From positions 116,406 to 180,405 of the forward strand of contig NZ_UIHC01000002.1 of assembly GCF_900499075.1 (NCBI RefSeq): a DNA stretch of 64,000 bases, written 5' to 3'. Positions 26,958 through 35,333 of the stretch are shown here, one piece after another (the first letter of the stretch is position 1; every line of letters starts with the position of its first letter). The notes under the pieces were generated by a model that had not been told where the DNA came from, searched no databases, and worked only from the letters and a program-made list of their open reading frames with translations. The translations under genes and the position numbers were made by a program. The DNA is from Roseinatronobacter ekhonensis (lineage in GTDB: Bacteria > Pseudomonadota > Alphaproteobacteria > Rhodobacterales > Rhodobacteraceae).

Positions 26958-27367
26958 TCGGGCGGCTGTTTCGCAAACCAGAGGCCCCGAAGCCTGCTGA
27001 CGGGCGCGCCGCCGTGGCGGCGCTGCTTGTCCGGGTGGCGCGCACGGATGGCGAGTATGCGGCAGAGGAAAAGGCGGTGATCCAAAAGGTTCTGACCCGC
27101 CGCTATGGCTCTGCCGACATGCTGTCCGATGGCGAAGATCTGGAGCACAGCGCGGGCGATACGGTGCATCTGACCAAGGCGATCAAGGACGAGATCGCGC
27201 ATGATGACCGCATGGAATATCTGCAAGACCTGTGGCGCGTGGTGCTGGCCGATGAAACCCGCGATTTCGAGGAAGACGGGTTCATGCGGCTGGCAAGCAA
27301 CCTGCTGGGCATGGCCGACCGCGATTCGGCCCGCGCCCGTCAAGCGGTGCAGGCCGAGGCCGGTTAA
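26954..27367 (+). CDS. TerB-like protein
   Basis: A 137-residue acidic helical protein resembling the TerB/tellurite-resistance B family (COG4103-like): VARTDGEYAAEEKAVIQKVL and VVLADETRDFEEDGFMRLASNLLG are its two metal-type helical repeats. The function is unknown; the TerB label describes a fold and is not evidence for tellurite resistance. Coupled to msrB by ATGA. Its stop codon overlaps the stop of the convergent SDR gene. Confidence 0.75.
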   Translation: MIGRLFRKPEAPKPADGRAAVAALLVRVARTDGEYAAEEKAVIQKVLTRRYGSADMLSDGEDLEHSAGDTVHLTKAIKDEIAHDDRMEYLQDLWRVVLADETRDFEEDGFMRLASNLLGMADRDSARARQAVQAEAG

Positions 27368-28020
27368 CCGATCAGGTCCGCCAACCGCGCCGCTTCTGCT
27401 GCGCAAGGTGTCAGCGCGTCCCGGTTCTCTCCGGGATGGAAGCGCGCGCGCAGGGCCGTCGGCATCGGCGCGCAGCGCTCGACCAGCACGCGCGGGCCGG
27501 TCTTGCGCGACTCGTCAGCCCAAGCCCGCGCAAGCGCCATCTGCGCCAGTTTCGTGGCGCCATATGTGCTGTGAAAGCGGTCTTCTGCGGCGGCATCATC
27601 CAGGAAAAGCGCCGTGCCCTTGTCGGGGCTGGCCGCCAGCAAGGGCGCAACCATCGGGATCAGCACGCCGGTCGCGCGGGCATTCACCGCCAAGGCCTTG
27701 TCCCATTCCTTGATGGCAAGATGGCTGGCGGGCGACAGCGGCGGCGCCTGAATGGCGCTATGCACCCACAGCCCGACGCTGCCCCACCGGTCATGTATGC
27801 CGCGGCACAGATGGCGCATGGCGTCATCCACCGTCACATCCATTGCCGCCAGAGTGGCCGCACCGCCGCGCGCCTTGATCCGGTCGTCCAGCTCTTCCAG
27901 CGCGCCCATGGTGCGGGCCACGGCCACGACATGCCACCCGCGCGCCGCCAGTTCTTCGGCCAGAGCCGCCCCGATCCCGCGGGATGCGCCTGTGACAAGT
28001 GCTATCTTGGTGTTTTCCAT
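27364..28020 (-). CDS. Short-chain dehydrogenase/reductase-family protein
   Basis: A 218-residue Rossmann-fold protein with the NAD(P) motif TGASRGIG (about 9-16) and a YGATK motif (Y and K of the SDR triad, about 147). The usual catalytic serine before the tyrosine is not where expected: the stretch reads ALFLDDAAAEDRFHSTYGATK, with Asp/Ala in its place, so activity is uncertain. The frame is open 17 codons further upstream; ATG 28018-28020 gives the normal SDR N-terminus (MENTKIALVTGAS). Convergent with the TerB-like gene, the two stop codons sharing bases. Confidence 0.8.
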   Translation of the reverse strand: MENTKIALVTGASRGIGAALAEELAARGWHVVAVARTMGALEELDDRIKARGGAATLAAMDVTVDDAMRHLCRGIHDRWGSVGLWVHSAIQAPPLSPASHLAIKEWDKALAVNARATGVLIPMVAPLLAASPDKGTALFLDDAAAEDRFHSTYGATKLAQMALARAWADESRKTGPRVLVERCAPMPTALRARFHPGENRDALTPCAAEAARLADLIG

Positions 28021-28159
28021 GCGTGGCAGATGCCACCCAAACAGCGCCGGTTCAAGCCAAAACGCGCGCAAATCGCTTGACTCTGGCCGTCCGCATCGGG
28101 CCAGATTGTCGCATTACTGCTGCCCAAAACTTGCATTGTTTTTCCGGGGGGATCTGACC

Positions 28160-28579
28160 ATGCGCCCATTTCTTGCGGCTTTGGCCGCGTTGCTGCTGTT
28201 TACCACCAGTGCCTTGGCTGATCGCGTCGTTGCGCGCGTCAGTATTGCCGAGCAAAAAATGTATGTCTATCGCCACGGCACACTTGTGCATGAATGGCCG
28301 GTGTCCACAGCGAGGCCGGGCAAGATCACGCCCACGGGGCAGTGGCGTCCGCAACTGCTTTCGAAATATCATCGCTCCAGCCGGTATAACAACGCGCCCA
28401 TGCCGTTCGCGATTTTCTACTCGGGACATTACGCCATTCATGGCACGGACCAGGTCAGCCGCCTTGGCCGTCCGGCCTCTGCGGGGTGCGTGCGGCTCGA
28501 TCCGGCCAATGCCAGCGTGTTGTTCGACATGGTGCGCGAAGAAGGGATGGACCAGACCCGCGTGATCGTTCTGCGCTGA
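28160..28579 (+). CDS. L,D-transpeptidase (YkuD domain), exported
   Basis: A 139-residue enzyme expected to form 3-3 peptidoglycan crosslinks or attach proteins to peptidoglycan. Signal peptide residues 1-20 (FTTSALAD). The YkuD domain is nearly the whole mature protein, with the catalytic HGTD ... SAGCVRL signature near the C-terminus (Cys about 112). The frame is open far upstream, but ATG 28160 is the start that gives a signal peptide. It stands alone on plus, divergent from the SDR gene. Confidence 0.93.
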   Translation: MRPFLAALAALLLFTTSALADRVVARVSIAEQKMYVYRHGTLVHEWPVSTARPGKITPTGQWRPQLLSKYHRSSRYNNAPMPFAIFYSGHYAIHGTDQVSRLGRPASAGCVRLDPANASVLFDMVREEGMDQTRVIVLR

Positions 28580-28696
28580 GTCTTGCATGCCACAGGCGCG
28601 CCCGCATGATCTGGTGGGTGCGATTATGCGCTACCCAAAGCCTTGGTGTTGGGTATAGTTCTTGGGGACATCCGAATTCAAACCCCGAGGCTGCTG

Positions 28697-29164
28697 ATGC
28701 GCTGTCCCTTTTGCGGCAATACCGACACGCAAGTGAAAGATTCCCGTCCCGCAGAGGACCATGGCGCAATCCGCCGTCGCCGGTTTTGCCCGGCCTGCGG
28801 GGGGCGCTTTACCACCTATGAACGCGTGCAATTGCGCGATCTGGTCGTTGTCAAAACCAATGGCCGGCGCGAGGCGTTCGACCGCGAGAAACTGGAACGC
28901 TCGGTCCGGATTGCGCTGCAAAAACGCAATATCGAACATGAACGCGTGGACCAGATGATCAGCGGCATCGTGCGGCGGCTGGAAAGCCTGGGCGACAGCG
29001 ATATCCCGTCCAAGCTGATCGGAGAGATCGTGATGGAAACGCTGGCGCGCATTGATACCGTCGCCTATGTGCGCTTTGCATCGGTCTACAAGAATTTTCA
29101 GGAAGCGGACGATTTCGACAAATTCGTCTCTGAACTGCGCCCGGAACCGAAAGACACGGAGTAA
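28697..29164 (+). CDS. nrdR: Transcriptional repressor NrdR
   Basis: ATP/dATP-sensing repressor of ribonucleotide reductase genes. The 155-residue protein begins with a zinc ribbon (CPFC ... CPAC, residues 3-34) and contains an ATP-cone ([21 protein letters not shown], about 50-70). The start at 28697 gives the typical MRCPFC N-terminus; upstream ATG codons in frame are not needed. It is followed at a 3-bp gap by ribD, an arrangement common in many bacteria. Confidence 0.97.
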   Translation: MRCPFCGNTDTQVKDSRPAEDHGAIRRRRFCPACGGRFTTYERVQLRDLVVVKTNGRREAFDREKLERSVRIALQKRNIEHERVDQMISGIVRRLESLGDSDIPSKLIGEIVMETLARIDTVAYVRFASVYKNFQEADDFDKFVSELRPEPKDTE

Positions 29165-29167
29165 CCC

Positions 29168-30253
29168 GTGCCAAACGCTGCTGACCGCCGCTTCATGCGG
29201 CTGGCGATAGCCTTGGGCAGACGTGGGTTGGGGCAGGTCTGGCCCAATCCGGCCGTCGGCTGTGTGATCGTGCGCGACGGGCGCATTCTGGCGCGCGGGT
29301 GGACGCAGCCCGGCGGTCGCCCCCATGCCGAGGCCATGGCGCTTGCCGCCTGCGATGCACGCGGCGCGACCGCTTATGTCAGCCTGGAGCCCTGCGCACA
29401 TCATGGCCGCACACCGCCTTGCAGTGATGCGCTGATAGGCGCAGGCGTGATCCGAGTGGTCACGGCACTGACCGACCCGGACCCGCGCGTTTCAGGGCGC
29501 GGCCATGCGCGGCTGCGCGCCGCCGGGCTGGAAGTGCATGAAGGGGTCGAGGCCAGCGCTGCGCGCGACGCGAATGCTGGCTTTCTGTTGCGCCTGGAAG
29601 CAGGTCGCCCGTGGCTGACCCTGAAACTGGCACTGACATTGGATGGTCGGATCGCAACGGCCGGCGGCGAAAGCCGCTGGATCACCGGGCCGGAGGCGCG
29701 CCGCGCCGTGCATGCGCTGCGTGCCCGTCATGACGCGGTTCTGGTCGGTGCCGGAACAGCACGTGCGGACGATCCTGATTTACGCGTCCGCGATCTGGGG
29801 ATCGCGCGGCAACCGGTGCGCGTGGTGGCCAGTCGCAAGATGGATCTGGACCCGAACGGACAATTGGGCCGAACCGCCCGTGCCAACCCTGTCTGGATGT
29901 TGTACGGCGACGCGCAAGACGTTCCCGAAGGATGGACCCAGACGGGCGCGCGCCTGATCGGATGCCCCGAACAAGATGGCACGCTGGAGCCGCGCGCGAT
30001 GATGGCGACGCTGGCGCGCGAAGGCCTGACGCGGGTGCTCTGCGAGGGCGGTGGCGCGCTGGGCGCGGGGTTGATCGGGGCCGGTCTGGTAGATGAACTT
30101 GTCATCTTCGGCGCCGGAAAGCTGATCGGCGCTGACGGTCGCGCCGGATTGGGACCTTTGGGGCTGGACCGGCTGGCCGACGCACCAAAATTCGCGCTAT
30201 GCCGCGTGCAGCCTGCGGGGGACGACATTTGCCAAATCTGGCGGAGGCGCTGA
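29168..30253 (+). CDS. ribD: Bifunctional riboflavin biosynthesis protein RibD
   Basis: Deaminates and then reduces the pyrimidine intermediate of riboflavin synthesis. The N-terminal deaminase (about 1-145) has the zinc motif HAE (about 56) and PCAHHGRTPPC (about 76-86). The C-terminal reductase (about 150-361) contains LALTLDGRIATAGGESRWITG and VLCEGGGALGAGLI. It starts with GTG 29168, CGGAG upstream. The reading frame ends before the second copy of the composite palindromic repeat. Confidence 0.96.
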   Translation: MPNAADRRFMRLAIALGRRGLGQVWPNPAVGCVIVRDGRILARGWTQPGGRPHAEAMALAACDARGATAYVSLEPCAHHGRTPPCSDALIGAGVIRVVTALTDPDPRVSGRGHARLRAAGLEVHEGVEASAARDANAGFLLRLEAGRPWLTLKLALTLDGRIATAGGESRWITGPEARRAVHALRARHDAVLVGAGTARADDPDLRVRDLGIARQPVRVVASRKMDLDPNGQLGRTARANPVWMLYGDAQDVPEGWTQTGARLIGCPEQDGTLEPRAMMATLAREGLTRVLCEGGGALGAGLIGAGLVDELVIFGAGKLIGADGRAGLGPLGLDRLADAPKFALCRVQPAGDDICQIWRRR

Positions 30254-30270
30254 CGCGCCAAGGCTATGGG

Positions 30271-30337
30271 TCAGGGGGCGCTGCCCCCGTCGCGCTGGCG
30301 CGCGACTCCCCCGGGATATTTGTGCAAGGATGAATGG
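30271..30337 (+). repeat. Composite dispersed palindromic element, copy 2
   Basis: Hairpin GGGGGC/GCCCCC (30274-30288), a second hairpin GTCGCG/CGCGAC (30289-30306), then a conserved tail (30307-30337) containing CCCCCGGGATATTTGTGC and a GCAAGGATGAA-like end. The same order of parts is found inverted at 18384-18487. It fills most of the 120-bp gap between ribD and tadA. From general familiarity, this tail text is common between genes in Rhodobacteraceae; its function is unknown. Confidence 0.65.
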
Positions 30338-30373
30338 GCTTGTTTTTGAGCGGGCGCGGCGGCATGTCAGGGT

Positions 30374-30826
30374 ATGATCCGGTTTCGCAGCTATATGCCT
30401 TTGGCCTTGCGGGAAGCCCGCAACGCCGCCACGCGCGGCGAAGTGCCTGTGGGGGCGGTGATCGTTGATCGCAGCGGCACGGTGCTGGCGGCCGCGGGCA
30501 ACCGGACGCGGGAGCGCAACGATCCGACGGCCCATGCCGAGGTTTTGGCCATTCGTGCCGCCTGCGCGGCCTTGGGGCAGGAACGGCTTTTGGACTGCGA
30601 TCTGTATGTGACGCTGGAGCCATGCGCGATGTGTGCCCAAGCCGTGGCGCATGCGCGGTTGCGGCGGCTGTATTACGGCGCGTCGGACCCGAGGTCCGGG
30701 GGGGTCGCACATGGCGCGCGGGTCTTTTCGCATCCGCAATGCCATCATGTGCCACAGGTGTATGACGGGCTGGAGGCTGATGCCGCACGCAAATTGCTGA
30801 CATCGTTTTTTGAAAAGTTGCGCTAG
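30374..30826 (+). CDS. tadA: tRNA-specific adenosine deaminase TadA
   Basis: Converts A34 to inosine in tRNA-Arg(ACG), an essential reaction. The 150-residue protein has the zinc-deaminase motifs HAEVLAIR (about 57) and PCAMCAQA (about 87-94), with VPVGAVIV before the active site. ATG 30374 or an in-frame ATG seven codons later could be the start. It stands 10 bp upstream of the ceramidase-family gene. Confidence 0.95.
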   Translation: MIRFRSYMPLALREARNAATRGEVPVGAVIVDRSGTVLAAAGNRTRERNDPTAHAEVLAIRAACAALGQERLLDCDLYVTLEPCAMCAQAVAHARLRRLYYGASDPRSGGVAHGARVFSHPQCHHVPQVYDGLEADAARKLLTSFFEKLR

Positions 30827-30835
30827 AGGTCAAAG

Positions 30836-31489
30836 ATGTTCGAACAGGTGATAGCCTATTGTGAACGAACGGATTTTTCCTATTGGTCCGAACCTGTCAA
30901 CGCAGTGACGAATATCGCATTTGTGATAGCGGCGGTATATGTCTGGCCGAGAACCAGAGGGTTGATCCTGGCCCGCGTGATGGCGGTTGTTCTGGCGTTG
31001 ATCGGTGTCGGGTCCTATTTGTGGCACACCCATGCGACGGGCTGGTCCAGCGTGGCCGACGTGTTGTTCATTGTGCTGTTCATCCTCGTGTATCTGTTCG
31101 CCGCGACACGCGACTATCTGGGCGCTTCGGCCCGTGTCGCTGCCTTTTCGGCGGCCGCGTTCTTTCCGTATGCTGCGGGTTTCGCGTGGGTCTTCGGCGC
31201 TGTTTTGCCCGGTGGAAATGCGCTCTATGCCAGCGTGGCGGTGTTGATCGCGGGCTATGGGCTGTGGTTGCGGCGCAGCGCGACTGGGCGGGGCCTGCTT
31301 GTCGGGGCGGGTATACTCGTTGTCTCGCTCGGGTTCCGGATGGCGGATGCGCCGGTTTGCGCCGCATTTTCCGTTGGCACGCATTTCATGTGGCACATTC
31401 TGAACGGCGTCATGCTGGGCTGGATGATCCTGGTCTATTGCAACCACATGCGCTCGGGCGCGCTTGCACCCCGCCCGCCATCTGGATAA
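30836..31489 (+). CDS. Ceramidase-family (CREST) membrane protein
   Basis: A 217-residue polytopic membrane protein with about seven membrane segments. The family motifs are seen in order: SYWSEPVNAVTN near the N-terminus, GVGSYLWHTHAT (Ser/His, about 57-68), DVLF, and GTHFMWHILNGVML near the C-terminus; these are the metal-binding His/Ser/Asp residues of alkaline ceramidases. Alphaproteobacterial members are uncharacterised and need not act on ceramide. AGAGGT about eight bases upstream supports the ATG. Confidence 0.8.
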   Translation: MFEQVIAYCERTDFSYWSEPVNAVTNIAFVIAAVYVWPRTRGLILARVMAVVLALIGVGSYLWHTHATGWSSVADVLFIVLFILVYLFAATRDYLGASARVAAFSAAAFFPYAAGFAWVFGAVLPGGNALYASVAVLIAGYGLWLRRSATGRGLLVGAGILVVSLGFRMADAPVCAAFSVGTHFMWHILNGVMLGWMILVYCNHMRSGALAPRPPSG

Positions 31490-31524
31490 ACCGCTTGCTA
31501 AACCGATACCCCGGCGGAGGCGAT

Positions 31525-31815
31525 ATGTCCGAAATTGATCTGGAGACCGCGCGCAAGGTCGCCAAACTGTCGCGCATTGCTGTGGCAGAGGGTGAACTGC
31601 CCGCGCTTGCGCAAGACCTGAGCCGCATACTGAATTTCATGGAAGAGCTGGGCGAGGTCGATGTCGAGGGCGTGGAGCCGATGACATCGGTCACGCCCAT
31701 GCGGTTGCCGCGCCGTATCGACGGGGTGACGGATGGCGATATTCAGGCGAAAATCTTGTCGAACGCGCCGGATGCGCGCGAAGGTTTCTTTGCGGTGCCG
31801 AAGGTGGTGGAATGA
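31525..31815 (+). CDS. gatC: Aspartyl/glutamyl-tRNA amidotransferase subunit C
   Basis: Small subunit of the GatCAB amidotransferase that converts misacylated Glu-tRNA-Gln (and Asp-tRNA-Asn) to the correct amidated form. The 96-residue protein has the typical helix ([31 protein letters not shown]) and the C-terminal ...[13 protein letters not shown] tail. GGCGGAGG just precedes the ATG. It overlaps gatA by ATGA; gatB is not in the window. Confidence 0.95.
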   Translation: MSEIDLETARKVAKLSRIAVAEGELPALAQDLSRILNFMEELGEVDVEGVEPMTSVTPMRLPRRIDGVTDGDIQAKILSNAPDAREGFFAVPKVVE

Positions 31816-33293
31816 GCGATCTGAACAAGCTGACACTGGCCGAGGCGCGCGATCTGTTGCGCAGCGGTGAGACGAGTTCAGTCGCGCTGACCGAAGCGTG
31901 CCTTGGCGCAATCGAGGGCGCGGGTGCGCTGAACGCATTTGTGCATAACACCCCCGACCTTGCGCTGGAGCGCGCGGGTGCCGCTGACGCGCGGTTGGCA
32001 GCGGGCAATGCACCGGCCATGTGCGGCCTGCCCATCGGCATCAAGGATCTGTTTTGCACCACGGGCGTTGCCAGCCAGGCTGCCAGCCGCATTCTGGATG
32101 GGTTCCGCCCCGAATACGACTCCACCGTCAGCGCGAAATTGCGTGATGCGGGTGCAGTCATGCTGGGCAAGCTGAACATGGACGAATTCGCCATGGGGTC
32201 GAGCAATGAGACAAGCACCTATGGCAATGCCGTCAATCCGTGGAAGGTGGACGGGCGTGCGCTGACGCCCGGCGGGTCGTCGGGCGGATCTGCGGCAGCC
32301 GTGGCGGCGGATTTGTGTCTGGCCGCGACCGGGACCGATACGGGCGGGTCCATCCGTCAGCCTGCCGCGTTTACCGGCACCGTGGGCATAAAGCCGACCT
32401 ATGGTCGCTGTTCGCGTTGGGGGATCGTGGCCTTTGCCTCGTCGCTTGACCAGGCTGGTCCAATGACCAAAACCGTGCGCGATGCGGCCATCATGTTGGA
32501 AGCGATGTCCGGGCATGACGCAAAGGATTCGACCAGCGCCGATCTGCCCGTGCCGGATTTCGAGGCGATGCTGACTGGTGATATTCGCGGCAAGACCATC
32601 GGGATCCCGCGCGAATACCGGATAGAGGGCATGCCTGAAGAGATTGCGGCGCTGTGGGACAGGGGCGCGGATATGCTCCGCGATGCGGGTGCCAAGGTTG
32701 TCGAGATCAGCCTGCCGCATACCAAATACGCGCTGCCGGCATATTACGTGATTGCGCCCGCAGAAGCGTCGTCCAACCTCGCGCGCTATGACGGGGTGCG
32801 TTACGGACACCGCGCGACGCTGGCGGCGGGCGATGGCATTACAGAGATGTACGAGAAAACCCGCGCCGAAGGGTTCGGGCCAGAGGTGCAGCGCCGCGTG
32901 ATGATCGGAACCTATGTTCTGTCGGCGGGGTTCTACGACGCCTATTACAACCGTGCGCGCAAGGTGCGCACGCTGATCAAGCGCGATTTCGAGACGGTTT
33001 TCGCAGAGGGTGTCGATGCGATCCTGACACCCGCCACCCCGTCCAGCGCCTTTGGTCTGGGCGAAATGGCCAATGCGGATCCTGTTCAGATGTATCTGAA
33101 CGATGTGTTCACGGTTACGGTTAACCTTGCCGGATTGCCGGGAATTTCGGTGCCCGCGGGTCTGGATTCCAAGGGCTTGCCCCTGGGCTTGCAACTGATC
33201 GGTCAACCATGGGACGAGGGTGAATTGCTCAAGACCGCCCATGTGTTGGAGCAGGCCGCCGGCTTTGTGGCCAAACCGTCCAAATGGTGGTAG
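31812..33293 (+). CDS. gatA: Aspartyl/glutamyl-tRNA amidotransferase subunit A
   Basis: The 493-residue amidase subunit supplies ammonia from glutamine to the tRNA-amidating reaction of GatCAB. It has the amidase-signature triad: Lys in [11 protein letters not shown] (about 77), cis-Ser in [11 protein letters not shown] (about 155), and Ser in [10 protein letters not shown] (about 178). Translationally coupled to gatC. Length and motifs are complete. Confidence 0.97.
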   Translation: MSDLNKLTLAEARDLLRSGETSSVALTEACLGAIEGAGALNAFVHNTPDLALERAGAADARLAAGNAPAMCGLPIGIKDLFCTTGVASQAASRILDGFRPEYDSTVSAKLRDAGAVMLGKLNMDEFAMGSSNETSTYGNAVNPWKVDGRALTPGGSSGGSAAAVAADLCLAATGTDTGGSIRQPAAFTGTVGIKPTYGRCSRWGIVAFASSLDQAGPMTKTVRDAAIMLEAMSGHDAKDSTSADLPVPDFEAMLTGDIRGKTIGIPREYRIEGMPEEIAALWDRGADMLRDAGAKVVEISLPHTKYALPAYYVIAPAEASSNLARYDGVRYGHRATLAAGDGITEMYEKTRAEGFGPEVQRRVMIGTYVLSAGFYDAYYNRARKVRTLIKRDFETVFAEGVDAILTPATPSSAFGLGEMANADPVQMYLNDVFTVTVNLAGLPGISVPAGLDSKGLPLGLQLIGQPWDEGELLKTAHVLEQAAGFVAKPSKWW

Positions 33294-33329
33294 GGTTCCA
33301 AAAAACAATCGAGCGTCGAGAGTAGCCCC

Positions 33330-34121
33330 ATGCGTTTTCCCCTAGCCTTTTGCGCCCTTGTTCTGGTGTCTGCCTGCACTGGGGGTGCGCCCTATTCGAA
33401 TGTCGTCGACACGGCGGGCGGGGGTGTTGGGTTCAGCGACTATGCCCAATACATGCGCGCGCAAGAAGAGTTGTCGCGTATTCGTCAGGCAGAGGCTGCA
33501 GCGGCGCGGGCGGCTCCGCAACCCGCCGCCGGAACCGCGCCCATCGGTTTCCAGCCTCAGGGGTTTGGCGCTGCGCAAACGCAGATGCCACCGCAGGCGC
33601 CGATTGGGCAGCCGATTGCGACAAACTCGCTTCAGAGCCAACCACTGCCGCAACAGGTGCGGCAACCGCAGCAACCGCAAGGTTTCAACACCGGACAGCA
33701 GGTTGCTGCTGCGCCCGCAGCCCCGTCTGAAGAGGGTGTCAGCACACAGAGCTATGAGGCCCAGCCGTTCGGGACGCCGACGCAAAACCGCGTGGTGCGG
33801 CGCGATTACGTTCCGCAAGTGCGCGTCACAGCGGCAGAAGCCCCGGCAGCAAGCGGGCCGAACCTGTTTATGTATGCGCTTTCAACCCGCCATAATGTGG
33901 GCGAAGAGCGGTACACGCGTCGTCATCTGCTTCGCTGGCGTCGTTGGGAAGCCGCATGCGCGCAATATCCCCATCAGGATCTGGCGCAAGAGGCGTTCTT
34001 GGCCGCGGGCGGGCCAGAGAACGACCCCGAACACATGGATCCCGATGGTGACGGCTTTGCCTGCTGGTGGGACCCGGCGCCGTTCCGTCAGGCCGCGACG
34101 ACGGTAAAAGCGCGCGAATAG
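33330..34121 (+). CDS. Predicted lipoprotein with Gln/Pro-rich linker and Excalibur-like C-terminus
   Basis: A 263-residue protein. A signal with lipobox LVSAC (Cys about 16) predicts lipid attachment. Residues about 45-165 are rich in Ala, Gln and Pro. The C-terminal region ends in DPDGDGFACWWDPAPFR, a short acidic loop like the Excalibur calcium-binding motif (DxDxDGxxC). Function unknown; the pattern suggests an envelope protein with a flexible linker and a small Ca-binding terminal module. It sits 2 bp before an amidase gene. Confidence 0.75.
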   Translation: MRFPLAFCALVLVSACTGGAPYSNVVDTAGGGVGFSDYAQYMRAQEELSRIRQAEAAAARAAPQPAAGTAPIGFQPQGFGAAQTQMPPQAPIGQPIATNSLQSQPLPQQVRQPQQPQGFNTGQQVAAAPAAPSEEGVSTQSYEAQPFGTPTQNRVVRRDYVPQVRVTAAEAPAASGPNLFMYALSTRHNVGEERYTRRHLLRWRRWEAACAQYPHQDLAQEAFLAAGGPENDPEHMDPDGDGFACWWDPAPFRQAATTVKARE

Positions 34122-34122
34122 C

Positions 34123-34797
34123 GTGATCTGGCATCCGTCGCCGAATTGCGGGCCGCGCCGCGATGGGCTGCGCCCCACACTCGTTGTTCTACACTATACT
34201 GCAATGCGCGACGCCGATGAGGTCTTGGCGCGGCTGTGCGACCCGAGTGCCGAGGTGTCGGCGCATTACCTTATCGACCGCGATGGCCCCTGTGTTCACA
34301 TGGTCGCAGAGGAGATGCGCGCATGGCATGCCGGTGCCGGGACATGGGACGGGCTGACGGATATCAACTCTAGGTCTATCGGGATCGAGTTGGTCAATAC
34401 CGGTGCAGAACCCTTTCCCGCGCCGCAAATGGGCGCGTTGGAGCGATTGCTGACAGGCGTTATGGGGCGTTGGCAGATCGCGCCGGTGGATGTGATCGGG
34501 CATGCCGATATGTCGCCCGCCCGCAAGCAAGATCCCGGCCCGCGTTTCGATTGGCGGGGGCTGGCGCGCACGGGCCTATCAGTCTGGCCAGAGGGGCTGG
34601 CAGAGGACTCGGTTTTCGAGGATAGCTTGACCCGGATCGGCTATCCGAGTGCGCCGCCCGAATGTCGTTTGGCGGCGTTTCGCGCGCGGTTCCGGCCGGA
34701 AGGGCACGGTGCCGAGTGCGTGATTGATCGTCGGCGCGCGGCGCGGGTCGCGGACGTGTTCCAGCGTCAGCGCGCCCGGTCAGCGCAAGTAACGTAG
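34123..34797 (+). CDS. N-acetylmuramoyl-L-alanine amidase (Amidase_2 family)
   Basis: A 224-residue zinc amidase that cuts between MurNAc and the stem peptide. The zinc-ligand motif LVVLHYTA (His, about 24), SAHYLIDRDG and the C-terminal GHADMSPARKQDPGPRFDW (His/Lys/Asp, about 127-145) match AmpD/AmiD. No signal peptide is visible, so it may be cytoplasmic like AmpD and recycle anhydro-muropeptides. It starts with GTG 34123. It converges on, and overlaps by 18 bp, the DUF2244 gene. Confidence 0.88.
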   Translation: MIWHPSPNCGPRRDGLRPTLVVLHYTAMRDADEVLARLCDPSAEVSAHYLIDRDGPCVHMVAEEMRAWHAGAGTWDGLTDINSRSIGIELVNTGAEPFPAPQMGALERLLTGVMGRWQIAPVDVIGHADMSPARKQDPGPRFDWRGLARTGLSVWPEGLAEDSVFEDSLTRIGYPSAPPECRLAAFRARFRPEGHGAECVIDRRRAARVADVFQRQRARSAQVT

Positions 34798-35316
34798 CGC
34801 GCGGGCCAATTCGTCATGCAGCGCGGCGCGCTCTTCGGGGCTGAGGAATGCGCCAAGTTCCACCGCACGCCCGCCGCCGTTGAGCGTTAGGTAGTTTTCC
34901 ACCGGCCCGCCCTTTTCCAACAGCGACAACCGCACCCAATATGGGTTGGCCTGCCAATGTTGTTCGGGTTTGCGCGGGTTGATGCGGGTGATCTCTATCA
35001 CGTCGCGTGTCAGGCGCAGTTGTTCGTGCAGCATGGTGCGTTCGCGCCCGTTGCGTTGCAGCGCATACCACAGGCCCCAGAGTGCCACGCCGGCAAAGGG
35101 GATCAGGCCCCACAGGACCGGCGTGCCCAGCACCCCGATCAGGGGCAGCGCCAGCAATCCGGCGCTAATGCCAATGATGGTGACAAAGCCTTGCGGCCCC
35201 ATGGACAGATGCGGCGACAGGTCCAGCCGGTATTCAGCCCCGTCCGATTGCGCCACGGCAAAGGCCCCGGGCGCGATGCCCGAGGCCTTGGGTGTTATCG
35301 TCCAGATTGCAGGCAA
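34780..35316 (-). CDS. DUF2244 membrane protein
   Basis: A 178-residue protein with two adjacent membrane helices (about 40-85) and a cytoplasmic or periplasmic domain after them (RLTRDVIEITRINPRKPEQHWQANPYWVRL). This matches DUF2244, of unknown function, often next to cytochrome c oxidase genes. The best start is TTG at 35316; no good ATG is nearby, and this rare start lowers certainty. It follows ctaD on the same strand after 17 bp and overlaps the convergent amidase by 18 bp. Confidence 0.8.
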   Translation of the reverse strand: MPAIWTITPKASGIAPGAFAVAQSDGAEYRLDLSPHLSMGPQGFVTIIGISAGLLALPLIGVLGTPVLWGLIPFAGVALWGLWYALQRNGRERTMLHEQLRLTRDVIEITRINPRKPEQHWQANPYWVRLSLLEKGGPVENYLTLNGGGRAVELGAFLSPEERAALHDELARALRYLR

Positions 35317-35333
35317 TCTTGGTCCGTCCGCGA

